A DNA stretch of 64,000 nucleotides from Cristatella mucedo. Lineage: Eukaryota; Bryozoa; Phylactolaemata; Cristatellidae. A program made the position numbers and the translations under genes. Every line of letters begins with the position of its first letter. Position 1 is the stretch's first letter. The stretch spans positions 2,409,501 through 2,473,500 of the forward strand of contig WPIO01000051.1 in the NCBI GenBank assembly GCA_009760855.2. Direction: 5' to 3'. The notes beneath the pieces are model-generated. The model had not been told where the DNA came from. It did not search any database and saw only the letters and a list, made by a program, of their open reading frames with translations. Of this stretch, positions 33,752-45,360 are shown one piece after another.

Positions 33752-33960
33752 GCTCGCAAGCGAACACACACACTCACACACAAACAAGCATACACACACA
33801 CAGATACACCCACGCTTGGGCGCGCGCACACACAAAACGCCTGTGCGCGAACACACACACACTCACACACATAAACAAACGCACACACACACACACACAC
33901 ACACAAACACGCACAAACACACACACAGATACACACACACACACAAACACACACAGACAT
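33607..33960. repeat. (CT)n and long imperfect (CA)n tract
   Basis: CT repeats at 33607-33646, then about 300 bases of CA-dominated repeat with interruptions, including a pure run of roughly 70 bases at 33680-33750. It accounts for His/Thr- and Cys/Val-rich ORFs on both strands. Confidence 0.95.
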
Positions 33961-34049
33961 ATATATATATTTATACGTACATACTTTTGTGCGCGACTGC
34001 TTCGGCTTCTACTTGCTTCTAATTCTTATCACAAGCAGCCACTTGTTTG

Positions 34050-34385
34050 GATAGCAGGGGTTGGTGCTACTAGACACAACTCTGCAGCTAGGCTTGTCTG
34101 TCGTGAGCGTCGCAGTTGCCACATTACTCCGCTTCTCGCCGACCTGCACAGGCTACCAGTCAAGCAACGGATTAACTTCAAGGTTTTGTCGCTCACTTTT
34201 AGGTCACTTTATTCTTTGGCTCCAGTCTATCTCTCAGATATACTCCCCCATCAGGCCAAGCTTCGTACCACCCGCTTTTCGGAATCCAACAGTTTACCAC
34301 TACCTCGTACAAACCTCAAATCCCGTGCATTTAGTTCGTATGCTCCCAAAGCCTGGAACTCCCTCCCGACCTGCGCCAGAACATG
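34050..34385 (+). mobile_element. L2-like LINE, reverse transcriptase C-terminal fragment
   Basis: Open plus-strand reading: NSAARLVCRERRSCHITPLL, ADLHRLPVKQRINFKVLSL, LAPVYLSDILPHQAKLRTT, SLPLPRTNLKSRAFSSYAP and KAWNSLPT. It matches the 63.5-64.0 kb copy block for block. It is cut off abruptly at about 34385, where a GC-rich block begins, and has no 3' UTR. Confidence 0.88.
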
Positions 34386-36687
34386 CGGAACATGCAGAAC
34401 GGTGGAGCGGCGGTGCCGCAGCCGCGCGCGAGCGGCCGGTCGATAGAGCGGGGCGGCCAGCGGCAGAGCGCCCGTCGATAGAGCTTACGCACTTCCGCTG
34501 CGCGACGGCGACGACGCGCGCGCGTCGCCGGCGCCAGCGCCGGCGCCGGCTGCGCCGAGAGCGCGAGGACGTCGGTAAATTGACTGCAATTATTTAGCAC
34601 TCAGCGACGAAAAATCGGCAGGCTCGATACTCGGCGATGAAGATACTGCCGCGAGCTCGCCTAATGACCGCCTGACGCGACGCGAGCGGCCGCTTCGCCT
34701 CGGCTTCTATCGACGTCGCCGATGCGATAGTGCGCTCGGTGCAGGCCAGATAACAAGCGCGAATCGATCCAGCACGTCAAGGCCGGCCGACCGACCGACC
34801 GGCCGACCGGCTGCGGGTCGGACCGGCGCACTGCTCTCGCGTCTCGCGCGAAAAAGGAATGGTGGAGAGAGAAGAGTGAGAGCGGCGGCAAGAGCCGACG
34901 CGAGAGCGAGAGAACCGGAGAGGCGTCGAATTGAGAGTGAGAGAGAGCGCTCAAAAACCACTGCTGCCGTGGCAGCAGGGCGGGGCTGCCTCGCCGACGC
35001 CACCTAGAGCCTTCCGCTTTCGCCGACGGTCTCTGGGAGACGCACGCACTCCGAGACGCGGCGGCGTCCCGCGCCAGCAGCCCAGAGGACCCGCGAAGCG
35101 CGAACCCGTACTTCCGGCGCGTTCCGGCCATCGAGCCTGGCGGCTGGCGGAGAATTACTTTCGCCGGGGACTGATCGATAAATATCGCGCATCTGGAGCC
35201 GGCGTATCGGTGAAACCATGCGAGGCTGAGCCACCGCATTAGCTCGTCTCGCCGTCCGTCGCACTGCGGAGATCGCCACGGAGAGCGGCGCGGCGATGCC
35301 GCAGCGGCCGCCGAGCTGGCCCCGTCCCGCGGCGCCGCCGCCGACGACGACGGGCTGGCCCGTCCGACCCACCGCGCGCTCGCTAGCCGCCGCTGCCGCC
35401 GGCAACCCTCTCGGCAGCGGAAGAGAGAGCGCGCTTCACTTCCGCCGCCGCAAGCGGTCGCGGATCGGCTGCGTCGGAAACAGCGTGTGAGCCGCGCGCG
35501 AGCGCCGCACAGTCGCAGAACCGGCGAAAAGGAAACGACGGCGACGCGAAAGGGCGACCGGAAAGAGCTCGGCCGTCCCTTATCGCGTTACATTCTGTGG
35601 AAGACCTGATTTAATTCGGTCGCGGCGTAGACTATTGGATCATTTGGAGGCCCATCGTAGCGTTGTAAAAAAATCGATAGCGAGAGACCGGCGAACACCT
35701 AGGCTTAGCATCGTGCAAAAGGCGCCACATCTTCGCGCGGGGCGAGGTCCACTGCCGCCGCCGGCCCCTGAGCGACCGCGACGTCGCTACCGGAACGCAG
35801 CGGACTACTTTCCACACCATCCCTGGGCAAGGGCGGTCGGCGAAGACAGCGAGACGCGCAGGCACGGTGAGCGGTGGCGACAGGGTGGCCGGTACGCGCG
35901 GCCCGCAGGAGCGCTAGCCCTCCCCGAGCGGTTGCAGTAGGGGCTCGAGGCCGGAAGTTAACGTCTGTGGCGCTGCCCTTAAGACCGAGCGCGGACGGCG
36001 CGGTACTCTTCCGCTCTTCAGCTGGGCACGCAGAGCCGCTAATGCCGCATTGCTCCGCGGAATTTGCGGCGAAGTGACCCGAGCGGTCAGACAGGGCCTC
36101 GTTTTGGCTTTCTCCTCTTTCGCCGCCAAAGACTCGTGCATGTGGGCCGATGTGGCCGTTGGACCGGTCTCGATATGGCCGCCTTGTCGAACACTTGGCG
36201 TTAGTCTCTCGGCAATTGGAACGCCGGCAGTAGCGGCGCAGCCCACGTTTCTATTGTGCGGCTTTTTAGAAGGACGCAGTTGCGCCTCTGGCTTCTTACT
36301 TGCGCCTCTGCTGACCCTAGCTGGTCTGGCCAGAGCACCGCCGGCATACAATGCGAGCGGCGCCATTTGTAATGGCGCCATCTGTCGCAGTCAGAGGCCC
36401 AGTCGCCGCATCCTCGTGCCCGAGCCCGAGCTGAGGTTCGCAGTGCCGCGCACCCTCTCCGGAGAGTCGGTACAGCCCTAAGCTTTCCGAAACCAATGGA
36501 ACAATCCTTAATCCGAAAGTTCGCAGAAGACGTAACAGATCTTTAGTAAGCCAAAGCCGCCAGCAAGTCGAAGACTGCTGGCGGCGGCTCTCGCACCATG
36601 TGACTAGCGTTCGTCAGGCTTGACCTCTATTGCCGGCCGAAGCAGCGTGCTTAAGTTTATGTTCATGCAACCGTACACTGGTTGTGC
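34386..36687. other. GC/CpG-rich block, no gene recognised
   Basis: Very GC-rich with dense CpG, several inverted repeats (ctgctgcc/ggcagcag near 34960) and ccga/ccgg repeats near 34785-34812. Both strands show 100-190 codon Arg/Ala/Pro-rich ORFs, typical of composition alone. A hairpin lies at 36556-36585. It could be a CpG-island promoter; no transcription signal proves it. Confidence 0.45.
36556..36585. repeat. 10-bp hairpin
   Basis: Arms gccgccagca (36556-36565) and tgctggcggc (36576-36585) around a 10-base loop. Confidence 0.85.
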
Positions 36688-36955
36688 GGATGAGAAATGA
36701 AAGAGAGAGAAATAGAGGGAGGAGAAGCGTAGACACGGATAAGAGGGAGAGAGACAGAGACAATGAGACAGAGAGACAGACAGAAAGGCAGACAGTCAGG
36801 GAGTCTGAAAGATAAAAAGACAGACGGACCAGACGGTCCAGACGGACCAGACGGTCCAGACGGACCAGACGGTCCAGACGGACCAGATGGACCAGACGGA
36901 TAGAAAGGCCAAGACACAGAGAGGAAGGGGGAGACAGAGAGAGACAGAGATAGAG

Positions 36956-37000
<45 letters not shown>

Positions 37001-37013
37001 AAGAGAGAGAAAG

Positions 37014-37096
<83 letters not shown>

Positions 37097-37164
37097 GAGA
37101 GAAAGAGAGAGAAAGGGAGAGAGAGAGAAAGAGAGAAAGAGAGAAAGAGAGAAAGAGAGATAGA
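36688..37164. repeat. about 475-bp purine-rich (GA)n/(GAAA)n tract
   Basis: The plus strand is almost entirely purine except for the embedded 18-bp minisatellite. Repeats of GAGA, GAAAGAGA and GACAGA types predominate. It explains the long Ser/Leu/Phe and Arg/Glu/Lys ORFs on the two strands. Confidence 0.95.
36823..36900. repeat. 18-bp minisatellite, four copies plus a partial one
   Basis: Unit gacggaccagacggtcca at 36823, 36841 and 36859, a variant at 36877, then gacgga. Each unit contains the self-complementary core ggaccagacggtcc. Confidence 0.93.
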
Positions 37165-37409
37165 GCAATCGCCAGCGAGCAAGAAAGAGTATGTGTGCGT
37201 GAGGGATTGAGTACGTATGCACGTCGTCTGCGTGCGTATATGCGCGTGATGGAAACGAGAAGAAAAGAGCGTGTAAAGTTCGCTCTGAGATTCCAAATCA
37301 CTTGGCCTGACCAGACTAAATCACACGACGACAATGCAGAATGCCGGATCATACGCGTCCACCGCCACCGCCGCTTCGCATCCCACACCCGTCCCGGAGA
37401 TCTATTCAC

Positions 37410-37545
37410 TTTACATATAAATAAAATATATTTATAAAGCGCCCCAAGAGAACTCTTAATCTCTATTCAGGCGCTTCACATGTGCCTCGGGGCTCGTGCC
37501 CACTACCTCAGCCAGTCCTTGGTCGGGGCGAGCTCCTAATCCGCT
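37410..37545 (-). mobile_element. SINE family A copy
   Basis: On the minus strand: A-box region attaggagctcgccccgacc, B box gtgggcacgagccccgaggc, then tgtgaagcgcctgaatagag and gttctcttggggcgctttat, with an A/T-rich tail. Nearly full length. Confidence 0.85.
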
Positions 37546-37549
37546 GGAG

Positions 37550-38890
37550 ACCTAAAAGCCTGTCAGCGCCGTATCTCCCTTGAGAAGGCGCTGCCCCTCA
37601 AAATTTTCCAGCTTACCCAAAGAAAAAGGCATGAGCTTGAGGTACGGTTTACCTCCTCTCAACGAGAGCTCTGTAATGGCCATGCGGATAGATGCAGCTC
37701 TAAGTGAATCATTATTCGATACGAATCGCTTGCGGGGACGACGGAAGCTGCACTTACGGGCTCAGAAAATAGCGAAGCGTGGCCGCTGGCGCCACGAGCT
37801 CTTTGCGTAACCGCGCAACAGTGATAGCCCATTTTCTTGACAGGCAGCCAACGCCAAGTGCCATCTTAGCTTCTGTCGTCTGTCCACCGGTTGGTCGTCT
37901 TACGTGCGATAGCTCACACGTATTGCTGAAAGCTGCGCGGCCGCGGCAGTTTGAGATTTTACCACAATGCTCACGACATGTAACGACGAGAGCCCTCTCA
38001 ACTGGCGAAAACCTCTCAACTTCGTTGTCAAGTCCAATGTACAGTCGCCGTTTCGGCCTTGTACTTACCGTCGAGCTGCGCGCGCTCGGAAAGAAAAGCG
38101 GCCGTCGTGAACATTGATTCAATGTCACGACAAAATGGTAAAGCGCCTTCCGGTGCAGCTCGCGGCCATTCTTGATTGCGTCGTTCGAACAGCACAGCAG
38201 CTTGACTGCGTGGGTGATTAGTGGACAGCGAGAGCACCATTGTGGCGTGGCAGCGCTCGGGTGCTCTGCGCCCGAGCGCTGCCACGCTTCAATGCGGCTC
38301 CCAGCGCTCCGAGCTGCAAGTGCTTCGCTGCGCGAGCACATGTCCGTGCTTGCCCGCATCCAAGCGCTCCCACGTCGCGTCTCCCTTTGTTATTCTACTC
38401 GACCTAGACAGGACGGAGATGCTCACTTGGCGGCACGTTTTCACATCGCTCTCTTGACGCTTCAGCGGTTTTCAGCGCGAAGTCGGGTCCAAGCAGAGCA
38501 AACGCCCCTCTTGCACATCTATATAAGGGGAAAATGTTGCAAACTTGAGAGGACAAAGTAACGTAGAAGATGAGGTGGTCAGCTGCGGCTGGACGGGAAA
38601 GTCGCCGAGTCAGAAGCGAGGCCAGCAAACAGTGCCGTTGAGCAAGAGTTGCACACGCGAGTTCAGCAGTTGGAGACGTCCAGGACCCGACGCCTTCGGC
38701 GGCGTGTTCTTAGTCGAGAAAAAGCTCAGGCGCCCTATTCGGTCATGTCGGCGATTTCTTGGCACTGTCAAGGGTTACAATCACGCTGGCACATGGATTT
38801 GCGCCGGTCCAATTGACGCCAATCGCAAGCGAACGCTCCCTGCCCACATCGAGGCACTTGGGGCGAGACGTCAGTCCACGGGTGCTCCCG
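37550..38890. other. GC-rich stretch, no gene recognised
   Basis: ORFs of up to 201 codons (37754-38359, minus) have no recognised domain. It contains the hairpin at 38245-38287. A TATA-like string (ctatataagg, about 38519) is noted but unsupported as a promoter. Confidence 0.4.
38245..38287. repeat. perfect 17-bp hairpin
   Basis: Arms 38245-38261 (gcgtggcagcgctcggg) and 38271-38287 are exact reverse complements around a 9-base loop. The pairing continues imperfectly outward (gagcaccattgtg against ttcaatgcggctc). Confidence 0.92.
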
Positions 38891-38894
38891 AAAA

Positions 38895-39130
38895 ATAACA
38901 ATAATAATACACTCGTCCTCAGAGAACGACTCTACAGCGTCCTCAGAGAACGAAATCTCTTTCTAAGCGCTTTACATTTGCTGCAAAGGAAACACGGTAG
39001 AATGGTGAGTGGGATCAGGCTTGATAAACAACATGAATAACATGGTTAGGGGTGATATGCAGAGGGTCAGCATGCAAGTCTGGTTAGTGGCAGCATGCAC
39101 AGTGTCAGCACGGATAAACACGTAAAGGAC
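38895..39130 (-). mobile_element. L2-like LINE, 3' UTR and tail
   Basis: On the minus strand: the 3' UTR (tgctgccactaaccagactt, ctaaccatg), tttcctttgcagcaaatgta, aagcgcttagaaagagattt, then a duplicated tail block (cgttctctgaggac occurs twice, with variants) and a (TTA)n end near 38895. Confidence 0.75.
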
Positions 39131-39134
39131 GTCG

Positions 39135-40187
39135 CCCGGTCGCTGGGACGGGGCTATCGGTGCGTCCTTGCCCATGAACGAGGCCACAAGAATGCCCTTT
39201 AAGCGAATAGCTCTCACGCGAGTTATGCAGAGAGACCCGAGGGAGGGCTCGCGTAGAGGCTGACACTGCTGCACAAGTTCAGCCAGGTCGCAAAAGGGCA
39301 GGATGCGGCGGGCTAGGAAGTCGGAGTGGCCATTTTTGGCGCGCATCTGAGTTTTGACCGGAAGATTCCAAATTCACTTTCCTGTTACTAATGTGACACG
39401 TGATCACAAAGCGTCCTTGCCACCGTGAGCGCAAGGTTATCAGTGGGCTCGCCGTTAGGTGCAGCAAATAGCTGTCTGATCTGCATGCGCGTTAGTTATT
39501 GCTTTGACCCTCGCTTTCCTGCCGTCTTTTGCGTCTAGTTACCTTTTGGGGCAACGACAAAGTTGAGACTTCCGGGCACATCGCATTGAATTCGACTACT
39601 ACCCAACGCAGGAGCGCCACAGCAGCGCAATTTGTTACCTCTTCTTTTGCATAGAGATGGATGCTTTGCCGCCTCGCGAAGCGCATTTTCTGCGACGACT
39701 CGTTCGTAGCCAAGAAGTTGAGCACGCGCGAGCATTTACGCTGCTTTAACAGCGCAAGGTACTCTTTAGGAGCTTGCGGTGCTGAAAAGCCATGATGACC
39801 GCCGGCAGGCGAGGTAGCTGGTAGTAGAAAAATCGCAAAGCCCTTCCCATGAAGCGCACGCACTGAAGTTTGGAAGACGGAAAAAATGGAAAGCTGCACC
39901 GTATGAGCAACGACGTCACGTCGAGCGTGCGGGATTGGAGCCAAATGGCACGTGACGAAAGTAATTGAAAAGCGACGGTGACGTACGGACGACTCGAAGT
40001 CAGAGAACAAACTGCTGGTCGGTTCGGACAAAGTGCTTGGGTAAACATAAGCAGCAAAGGATTGTGGGATACGCAAGCGGTGACTGCAAGTTTAATGCAC
40101 GACGATACGGACCAAAAGGTGCCGCCCGCGCGACAGTAGCCTTCTCTACGAAGCAGCCACGCAGGCTGCTTGCGAGGCTGCTGCGTG

Positions 40188-40188
<1 letters not shown>
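39135..40188. other. no gene recognised
   Basis: Minus-strand ORFs (39492-40076, 194 codons; 38972-39346) show no recognised domain. The first is the longest non-repetitive ORF in the window and remains unassigned. Confidence 0.4.
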
Positions 40189-40189
<1 letters not shown>

Positions 40190-40230
<41 letters not shown>

Positions 40231-40267
40231 AGAGAGCGAATGAAAGAGAGAGAGACAGAGAGAGAAG
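40190..40267. repeat. (GA)n microsatellite
   Basis: GA repeat with a few interruptions (gaaaagagagagcgaatgaa in the middle). Confidence 0.95.
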
Positions 40268-40314
40268 ATGACGACCACTGGCAGGTCCCGGTAAAGAAAG
40301 GATGGAATATATCT

Positions 40315-40790
40315 CTCTCTGTAGCTTGACAAAGCCACAAAGACTTGGTGGGCGATACGGAGGGGAGTTTTCTGTAGCCCACTCAAAACCTGCGAGGCTT
40401 TAGGTATGCAGTCGGTAGCCAACAGACTTCCTCTTACGCAAAACAGAGAAAGTAAGAAGTATGTCTGAGTTAAGAGGGTAGTCTAGTAAATAAGTCGCAT
40501 GGAAGGACCAGCTCAGCATGGCTAAAAATAATGTGCCACAGTCGGCAGCAGGAGAACAGATTTCGTTGCGTTCGAGTTGTGGAAGCGAGTTCCGTAGGCT
40601 GGGAGCTTCAGAGCAGAAGTTTTTGTCACCAGTGCTTTTTAAGCGTAGAAATGGAGCAGCTAGTTTACTGTCCAAACGAAGACCCGAGGAGGGTGAAAAT
40701 GATGCAGCAGTTCAGCTAGGTATGAAGGAGCCAAGCCGCGGTGGGCCTTGTGGATCAGTGTAAGAGTCCCCAGTCTGCTTCCAGAAGTCT
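40315..40790 (-). mobile_element. F2-family LINE, 3' fragment
   Basis: On the minus strand: the RT C-terminal end (EAPSLRNSLPQLERNEIC, equivalent to the WNSLP block), the conserved extension (LSWSFHATYLLDYPLNSD, ILLTFSVLRKRKSVGYRL), then the 3' end with gaaaactcccctccgtatcg and tctttgtggctttgtcaagc. RT-like remnants (THTDPQGPP-type) appear near 40740-40790. Confidence 0.8.
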
Positions 40791-42261
40791 GCAGAGCGAC
40801 CAGAAATGCGCCTATCTTGGAGTGCCGATCCTCCCAAAACTTCCGGCTGGCTCTTGCTGCTGGCAGAAGTGGCGACTTCCGCCAGCCTCAAGCCAAGCTG
40901 GCTCGCTCGAACACTCAGTCCGCTCGGCGCATGCTGTGAGCAGTGATGCCTCGATGGCGCGCCCATCTTTTTACCACCGCACGGCGCCAAGTCGGAGCCG
41001 CACCGACTTGACTCTGCCAGCCGACCGCCCAACTCGTTCGCGACGGAACGGCTCGACCGCTTGGCTGTGCCGTATAACGCTGTCCCCTCGCCCGCAGCAC
41101 TGAGCCCTGCCTAGCGGAGAGGCGCACCGGGCGCACCGGAAGCTCTCGCTTCGACCTCGCTTCCGGCAGGCACGCTGCAGAGCCGGGCCGGCGGCGGCCG
41201 GAGAAAGAACGAGCTTCCGGTCGTCGAGAGTGCTCTCGCGGCTCGCGCGCCCGGCCTTTCGTCCCAGCTCGTCGGATTCGAGCGCAATCGATCGATCGCG
41301 GCCTCTTTGAATTATTCAAGGTCGACGCTAAGCGGTCTACCGCTCTATCGCACCTCGGGCGACGCCGCCGCCGCAAGCCGCCGCCGCAGGCGATGCGCTC
41401 GCGTGGCGGCGTTCGCTGAGCCTCAGCAGCAATCTGGCTCCTCCGCTATCGTACGAAGCCGACAGTGCTCCCCGAGTGACGACGTTGGATCGCGTTTGGA
41501 TCGAGCTGCTGCCGCCACCTCCGCCGTCGCGCCATCACCGATCGCTTCTTTCGAGGGCACGTTTCTGCGACCCGCACGCTCATCGTCCGTTGTGCCGTCA
41601 GACAATTTGAAATGAGTCATGTAGTTGGCCTCAAACTGGGCATTCCAGTCGGATTTCGAGCATCTCGATCGAACGCCCAACGGTCTGCAACTGCCAGTTG
41701 CTTAGAATAGCGAAATAGAATATAATAGTGTATTCGATGGTCCCCCGAATGGCGCCCGCTCTTCGGGGTTGAGACATGCAACCGAATACCGTGCTGCGAG
41801 CAGCTAATTGATCTGGGCCTTGATAGTCCATGAGGCGAGTGTGACAGCCCTCTGCACGACCTGTCTTCGGGCTGGGTAGCGCGACCGAACAGCAAGCCTG
41901 CTGGCTCCAACACCAAAACCTTTATTCCAAACCACGCCGGCTAAGCCCAGTATACACATTCGAGATGGCTGCCGGCGTCGAGAGATCTAGCCCGCCCTCC
42001 CGTTGTACTCCTTCGACAGCTCTTACATTCCGTGCATGCGTTGTTTTTCGAACTGTTGGGCCATTGTTCGTTCCGAACCCGCCCAACAGCTGGCGGCAGT
42101 TTGTGGTAGATGGACGTCCCCACAGATGCCGCCAATGCATGGATTTGGGCAGGACTGCAGAGTCATCGTCTGCCCTTCCACCGCTCGTGAGCTTGCGGCT
42201 GCTGAGGCAGTCTGAGCCCTCGTAGGGTCTCCGCCCAGTGCTCGCAGGCTGCAAAGTCAGG
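40791..42261. other. GC/CpG-rich block, no gene recognised
   Basis: CpG-rich, with Arg/Ser/Ala-rich ORFs on both strands (40915-41376, 41307-41615). No splice-consistent exon chain or domain was recognised. Confidence 0.4.
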
Positions 42262-42412
42262 TTCCCTCGTAGTGAGGTGCTCGTTCTTCACGACCGAAGT
42301 CGTGGGTTATTATTCTGTAGTGGGCGACACTTTATTGCCGACTGCAAGCGGTGATGCTAGCCGCTAAGGTTCATCTGCCGCTATATAAATGAGGCTGTTT
42401 AATTAGCAAAAA
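42262..42412 (+). mobile_element. SINE family B copy
   Basis: Head cctcgtagtgaggtgctcgt, B-box region cgaccgaagtcgtgggttat (diverged), body gccgactgcaagcggtgatg and tail gccgctatataaatgaggct. Confidence 0.82.
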
Positions 42413-42729
42413 ATACATTTGTCAATCGCAATGTCGCAGCAACCAGGGTGCGGGTGCCCCACGTAGCTCTGCAGAAAATGTAGTCGGAGCGGTCAGACGG
42501 CGAGCGATCAGAGGTGACTGTGCAGATGACTCGGCAGAGCCAATAAAAGGGAAACTCGGGCTGAACTCTTTCCGGACGAAGAATTCTCTTTGCGTGGGTA
42601 AGCGCGAGCGAGAAACTGAATGCACGTGGAGCACTTGGTCACCCAGGGCGCACGGCCCGTCAGCGAGAGCGTACGGCTCGAACTCGCGAGCGCCGTGCTG
42701 TTCACGGCTTCGACCTGACTAGTTTTTGT

Positions 42730-43005
42730 TTGCTCCTCAGGTCCGAGAGTGTAGAGCTCACTTCCGAAATGCCCACGCAGCGACATCTTCTGCTGCCGAC
42801 CCTGAGCTGCTGCTTCCACGCCACTCACTTCCTCAACTACCCTCATGACTCAGCCTCGCTTCTTAACTTTTCTTTGCTGCGAAAGATGAAGCCTTTCGGT
42901 TTCCGAAAGCGAACCGAAAACCGCTTTGCCTTTGTGTGCGCTGTAGAAAACTCTCCTTCGTAATAGACCGTGGTTCTTGTAGCTACGTGGAGCCGAAGAT
43001 AGAGA
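42730..43005 (+). mobile_element. F2-family LINE, 3' fragment
   Basis: The open frame 42730-42963 preserves the C-terminal extension: CCFHATHFLNYPHDSASLLN, FSLLRKMKPFGFRKRTE and a final VENSPS before TAA, followed by 3' sequence. The last codons match those at 47389 (IENSPA), showing the original stop. Confidence 0.78.
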
Positions 43006-43009
43006 TGCA

Positions 43010-45149
43010 GTATATTTCGTTGTTTCGCTTGTCGCCGCAAGGAGTGAACGAGATGGCTTTTCACTGCAATACCGGGACAGATCGTAAACGCTTTAGGTGC
43101 AAAGTTCCTAAAAATTCCCATGCGACTATGCAATAGCATGTACACTGTTCATTCGGAGTGAAACGCGTAGTAGCTGTTCATGCCCCCTCCCCGCTTCTGA
43201 GAAGCAAACTGGCTTTGAAGCCACGCGAGAGCCGGCGGGCCGCCAATCGGGATCGTTCAGCGAGAAGGGGGCGAAATCCGGAAGCGATTGACTTTTTCCG
43301 CCAGCACCGTCCCAGTGCTGAAGCGGCAATGGCGGCGATGGCGGCGTCTTCCGGCAGAGTTGCTAGAGGCTCTGTCCTGTCAGCCGGGAGTTTTGAGTGA
43401 CGCGAGCGCTCGCACGCGATTAATTATGGATCGTCGCCGTTGGACCGGGTTTCTGTCGCTCGCTCGTGCTCATTCTTTATAATTCGCGGCGGCGGTTGTG
43501 AGCGATGCTAAATAGGCTCGGTTCCCGCGGGCCTAAAATAAACTCCGTGAACCGGGTGCACGAACTAGAGCAAAATCAATGCGAGTTGGTTTCGCGATTC
43601 GTCCCCTTCCCGATAGCGCTGCTGCCCAGTGCTCCCCAGTGCTGGCGACGCCGGCAGGCGCCGACAGCCGAACCTGAAAAGAGCTTGAAAGACGCCTTTG
43701 AAAGGCACCTGTAGAGCACCTGTCCTAGCACTGGCCGCTGCTGCTGCTAGCGTCGGGTAAGCCGCCGGCTCGTCATCACTCAAAGCGAGCGAGCGACCTC
43801 GGTACTCTGCTCCGCTCGAATCGCTGCGGGACCGAAGCGTGGCGAAACGACTCGGCTCGGCCGAGCTACGCGCCCGACGCGTCAGGCTAGCGTCGCCTTC
43901 GTCGCCGCCAGCCGCTAGCCTTCGGCCCGCTCATGGAGCGAGTAACCTGGGCCCGCGACTAATCAACTGCCGCTTCCGACCTTTCGGCTTTCAAAATCCT
44001 GCACGCCCTTCAGAGGCTTCTTCGGATGATGCAAAGGCCCTTAGCGGACGGAATTCGCCGCTTGCACACGCTTCACACTCAGTACGGGGGGGGGGCGGGC
44101 AGCTTACGTCAGTCTCCAAGGCGAAGATGCGAAGCCCGCCGCTCTCCTGCCTGCCGGTAGCGAGCCCTTAGGTCTGAAGTCAAACAATCGGCGAACTAGA
44201 AAGCGTGTTTGGTCACTCGGTGTTCCAGTCATACCTCTTCGGTGACAATCGGCGTGTCACCGCTAGCTTCGCAGTCGCCGAGATTCGATGATTTTAGCGA
44301 ATATAATTCTCTCGAGCATTAGCACGCTGCGCTTTCAGATCGTAGATAATTTCTCTGAATTTCAGTCAACCTGATGATCACCAATGCCTCTAGAAAGGTT
44401 ATAAATGTAGAAATTTTGTCTTTGCATTTCCCTGCTCAAAGAATATCTCCTAGGGAAAAGCGGTCGCGTCACAGCACGAGCCACCCGAAATCGGTTCTTG
44501 TCGTGTCGTGTTTTTCAAATCTAATCTCTCTTGGTACATCTGCACGCCAGACGGATTATCCTGAGTCCCATTTTTTGGCTCGCTCCGAGTGCCTCGGAAA
44601 GTAAGCCATTTCGCTGTTTTGGTGGCTCGCGAGGTAGCCCAATGGAAAAAAACGCTTGGCGCTCCTGATTTCGAAGGCAATGGCACCGACGCGGCTCGGC
44701 GGGCGACCTGTCCTGTCGTCGCCCGCCGCAGCAGCTAGCGGCTTCTTGAGGGGCTCCAAGACTGCGCCCGAGGAGTCGTCGTGGGAAGGATGCGGTGCAT
44801 TAGGAGGATTAGGAGGAGCCAAAGTGCCAATTTGGCACTGCGAAGGAAACGATCGCTCGCTCGTCGTGATTCGTCACGGCGTGTAACTACTCCGGTGCCA
44901 CGATTGCTGCGTGCGATTACCATTCACGCCTTCATCCTTCTCACTCAGAAAACTGTCAATTGGTAGCAAAATCGTCGCGTACCTTACGGAGCTGGGGTGT
45001 ACAACTAGGAGTAGCCATGCAACTCTCTGTCGTGTGCGACCGCCATGTCGTCAACTCTCTGCAGTGAAAGGCAGACTTCGCGACATCTCCTGACTTGCAG
45101 AAATTTAGAAAGAAGCCAGAAAACGCGCCTGCTCCTCTAAGAATTTTCT
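43010..45149. other. no gene recognised
   Basis: CpG-rich to about 44.2 kb (G-run at 44087-44096), then mixed. Arg/Ala-rich ORFs only. No exon chain recognised. Confidence 0.4.
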
Positions 45150-45360
45150 GGGTTCTTGTGATTAATTTGTTTCGTTCGTGCTTATGCGTGCACATGCTCT
45201 GCATGCTACCACCAACCACATTATGCCCGTTGACATTTCGCATGTAGCCACTAACCGTACGATCGCGCTTCCGTTACAGCATACGTAAAGTACCTAAAAC
45301 GAGATTAAGTTGTGTGGGGGCGCTATGCCAATGTAATATTCTTATTACTAAAGAATAATC
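45150..45360 (+). mobile_element. L2-like LINE, 3' UTR and tail
   Basis: Plus strand: the 3' UTR (gcatgctaccaccaaccaca, gtagccactaaccgtacg), cgcttccgttacagcatacg, then aaagtacctaaaacgagatt and ggggcgctatgccaatg, ending in an ATT-type tail. Collinear with 22.6 kb. Confidence 0.75.

Noticed and set aside
33595-34446. 283-codon plus-strand ORF
   Set aside because: It fuses CT/CA microsatellite translation to the L2-like RT fragment by chance. Only the part from about 34050 is meaningful.
34661-35239. 192-codon minus-strand ORF in a GC-rich block
   Set aside because: Arg/Ala/Ser-rich, with equally long ORFs in other frames. CpG-rich DNA lacks stop codons, so the length is not evidence.
36614-37409. 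Overlapping 202- and 248-codon minus-strand ORFs
   Set aside because: Translations of the purine-rich tract (Ser/Leu/Phe repeats), not genes.
37754-38359. 201-codon minus-strand ORF
   Set aside because: It runs through the 17-bp hairpin and GC-rich DNA. Composition is enough to explain it; no domain recognised.
38515-38530. TATA-like promoter (ctatataagg)
   Set aside because: A single motif with no supported gene downstream. Chance occurrence is likely.
39492-40076. 194-codon minus-strand ORF
   Set aside because: Non-repetitive but no domain or splice context recognised, and overlapping ORFs in other frames are almost as long. Not called a gene without homology.
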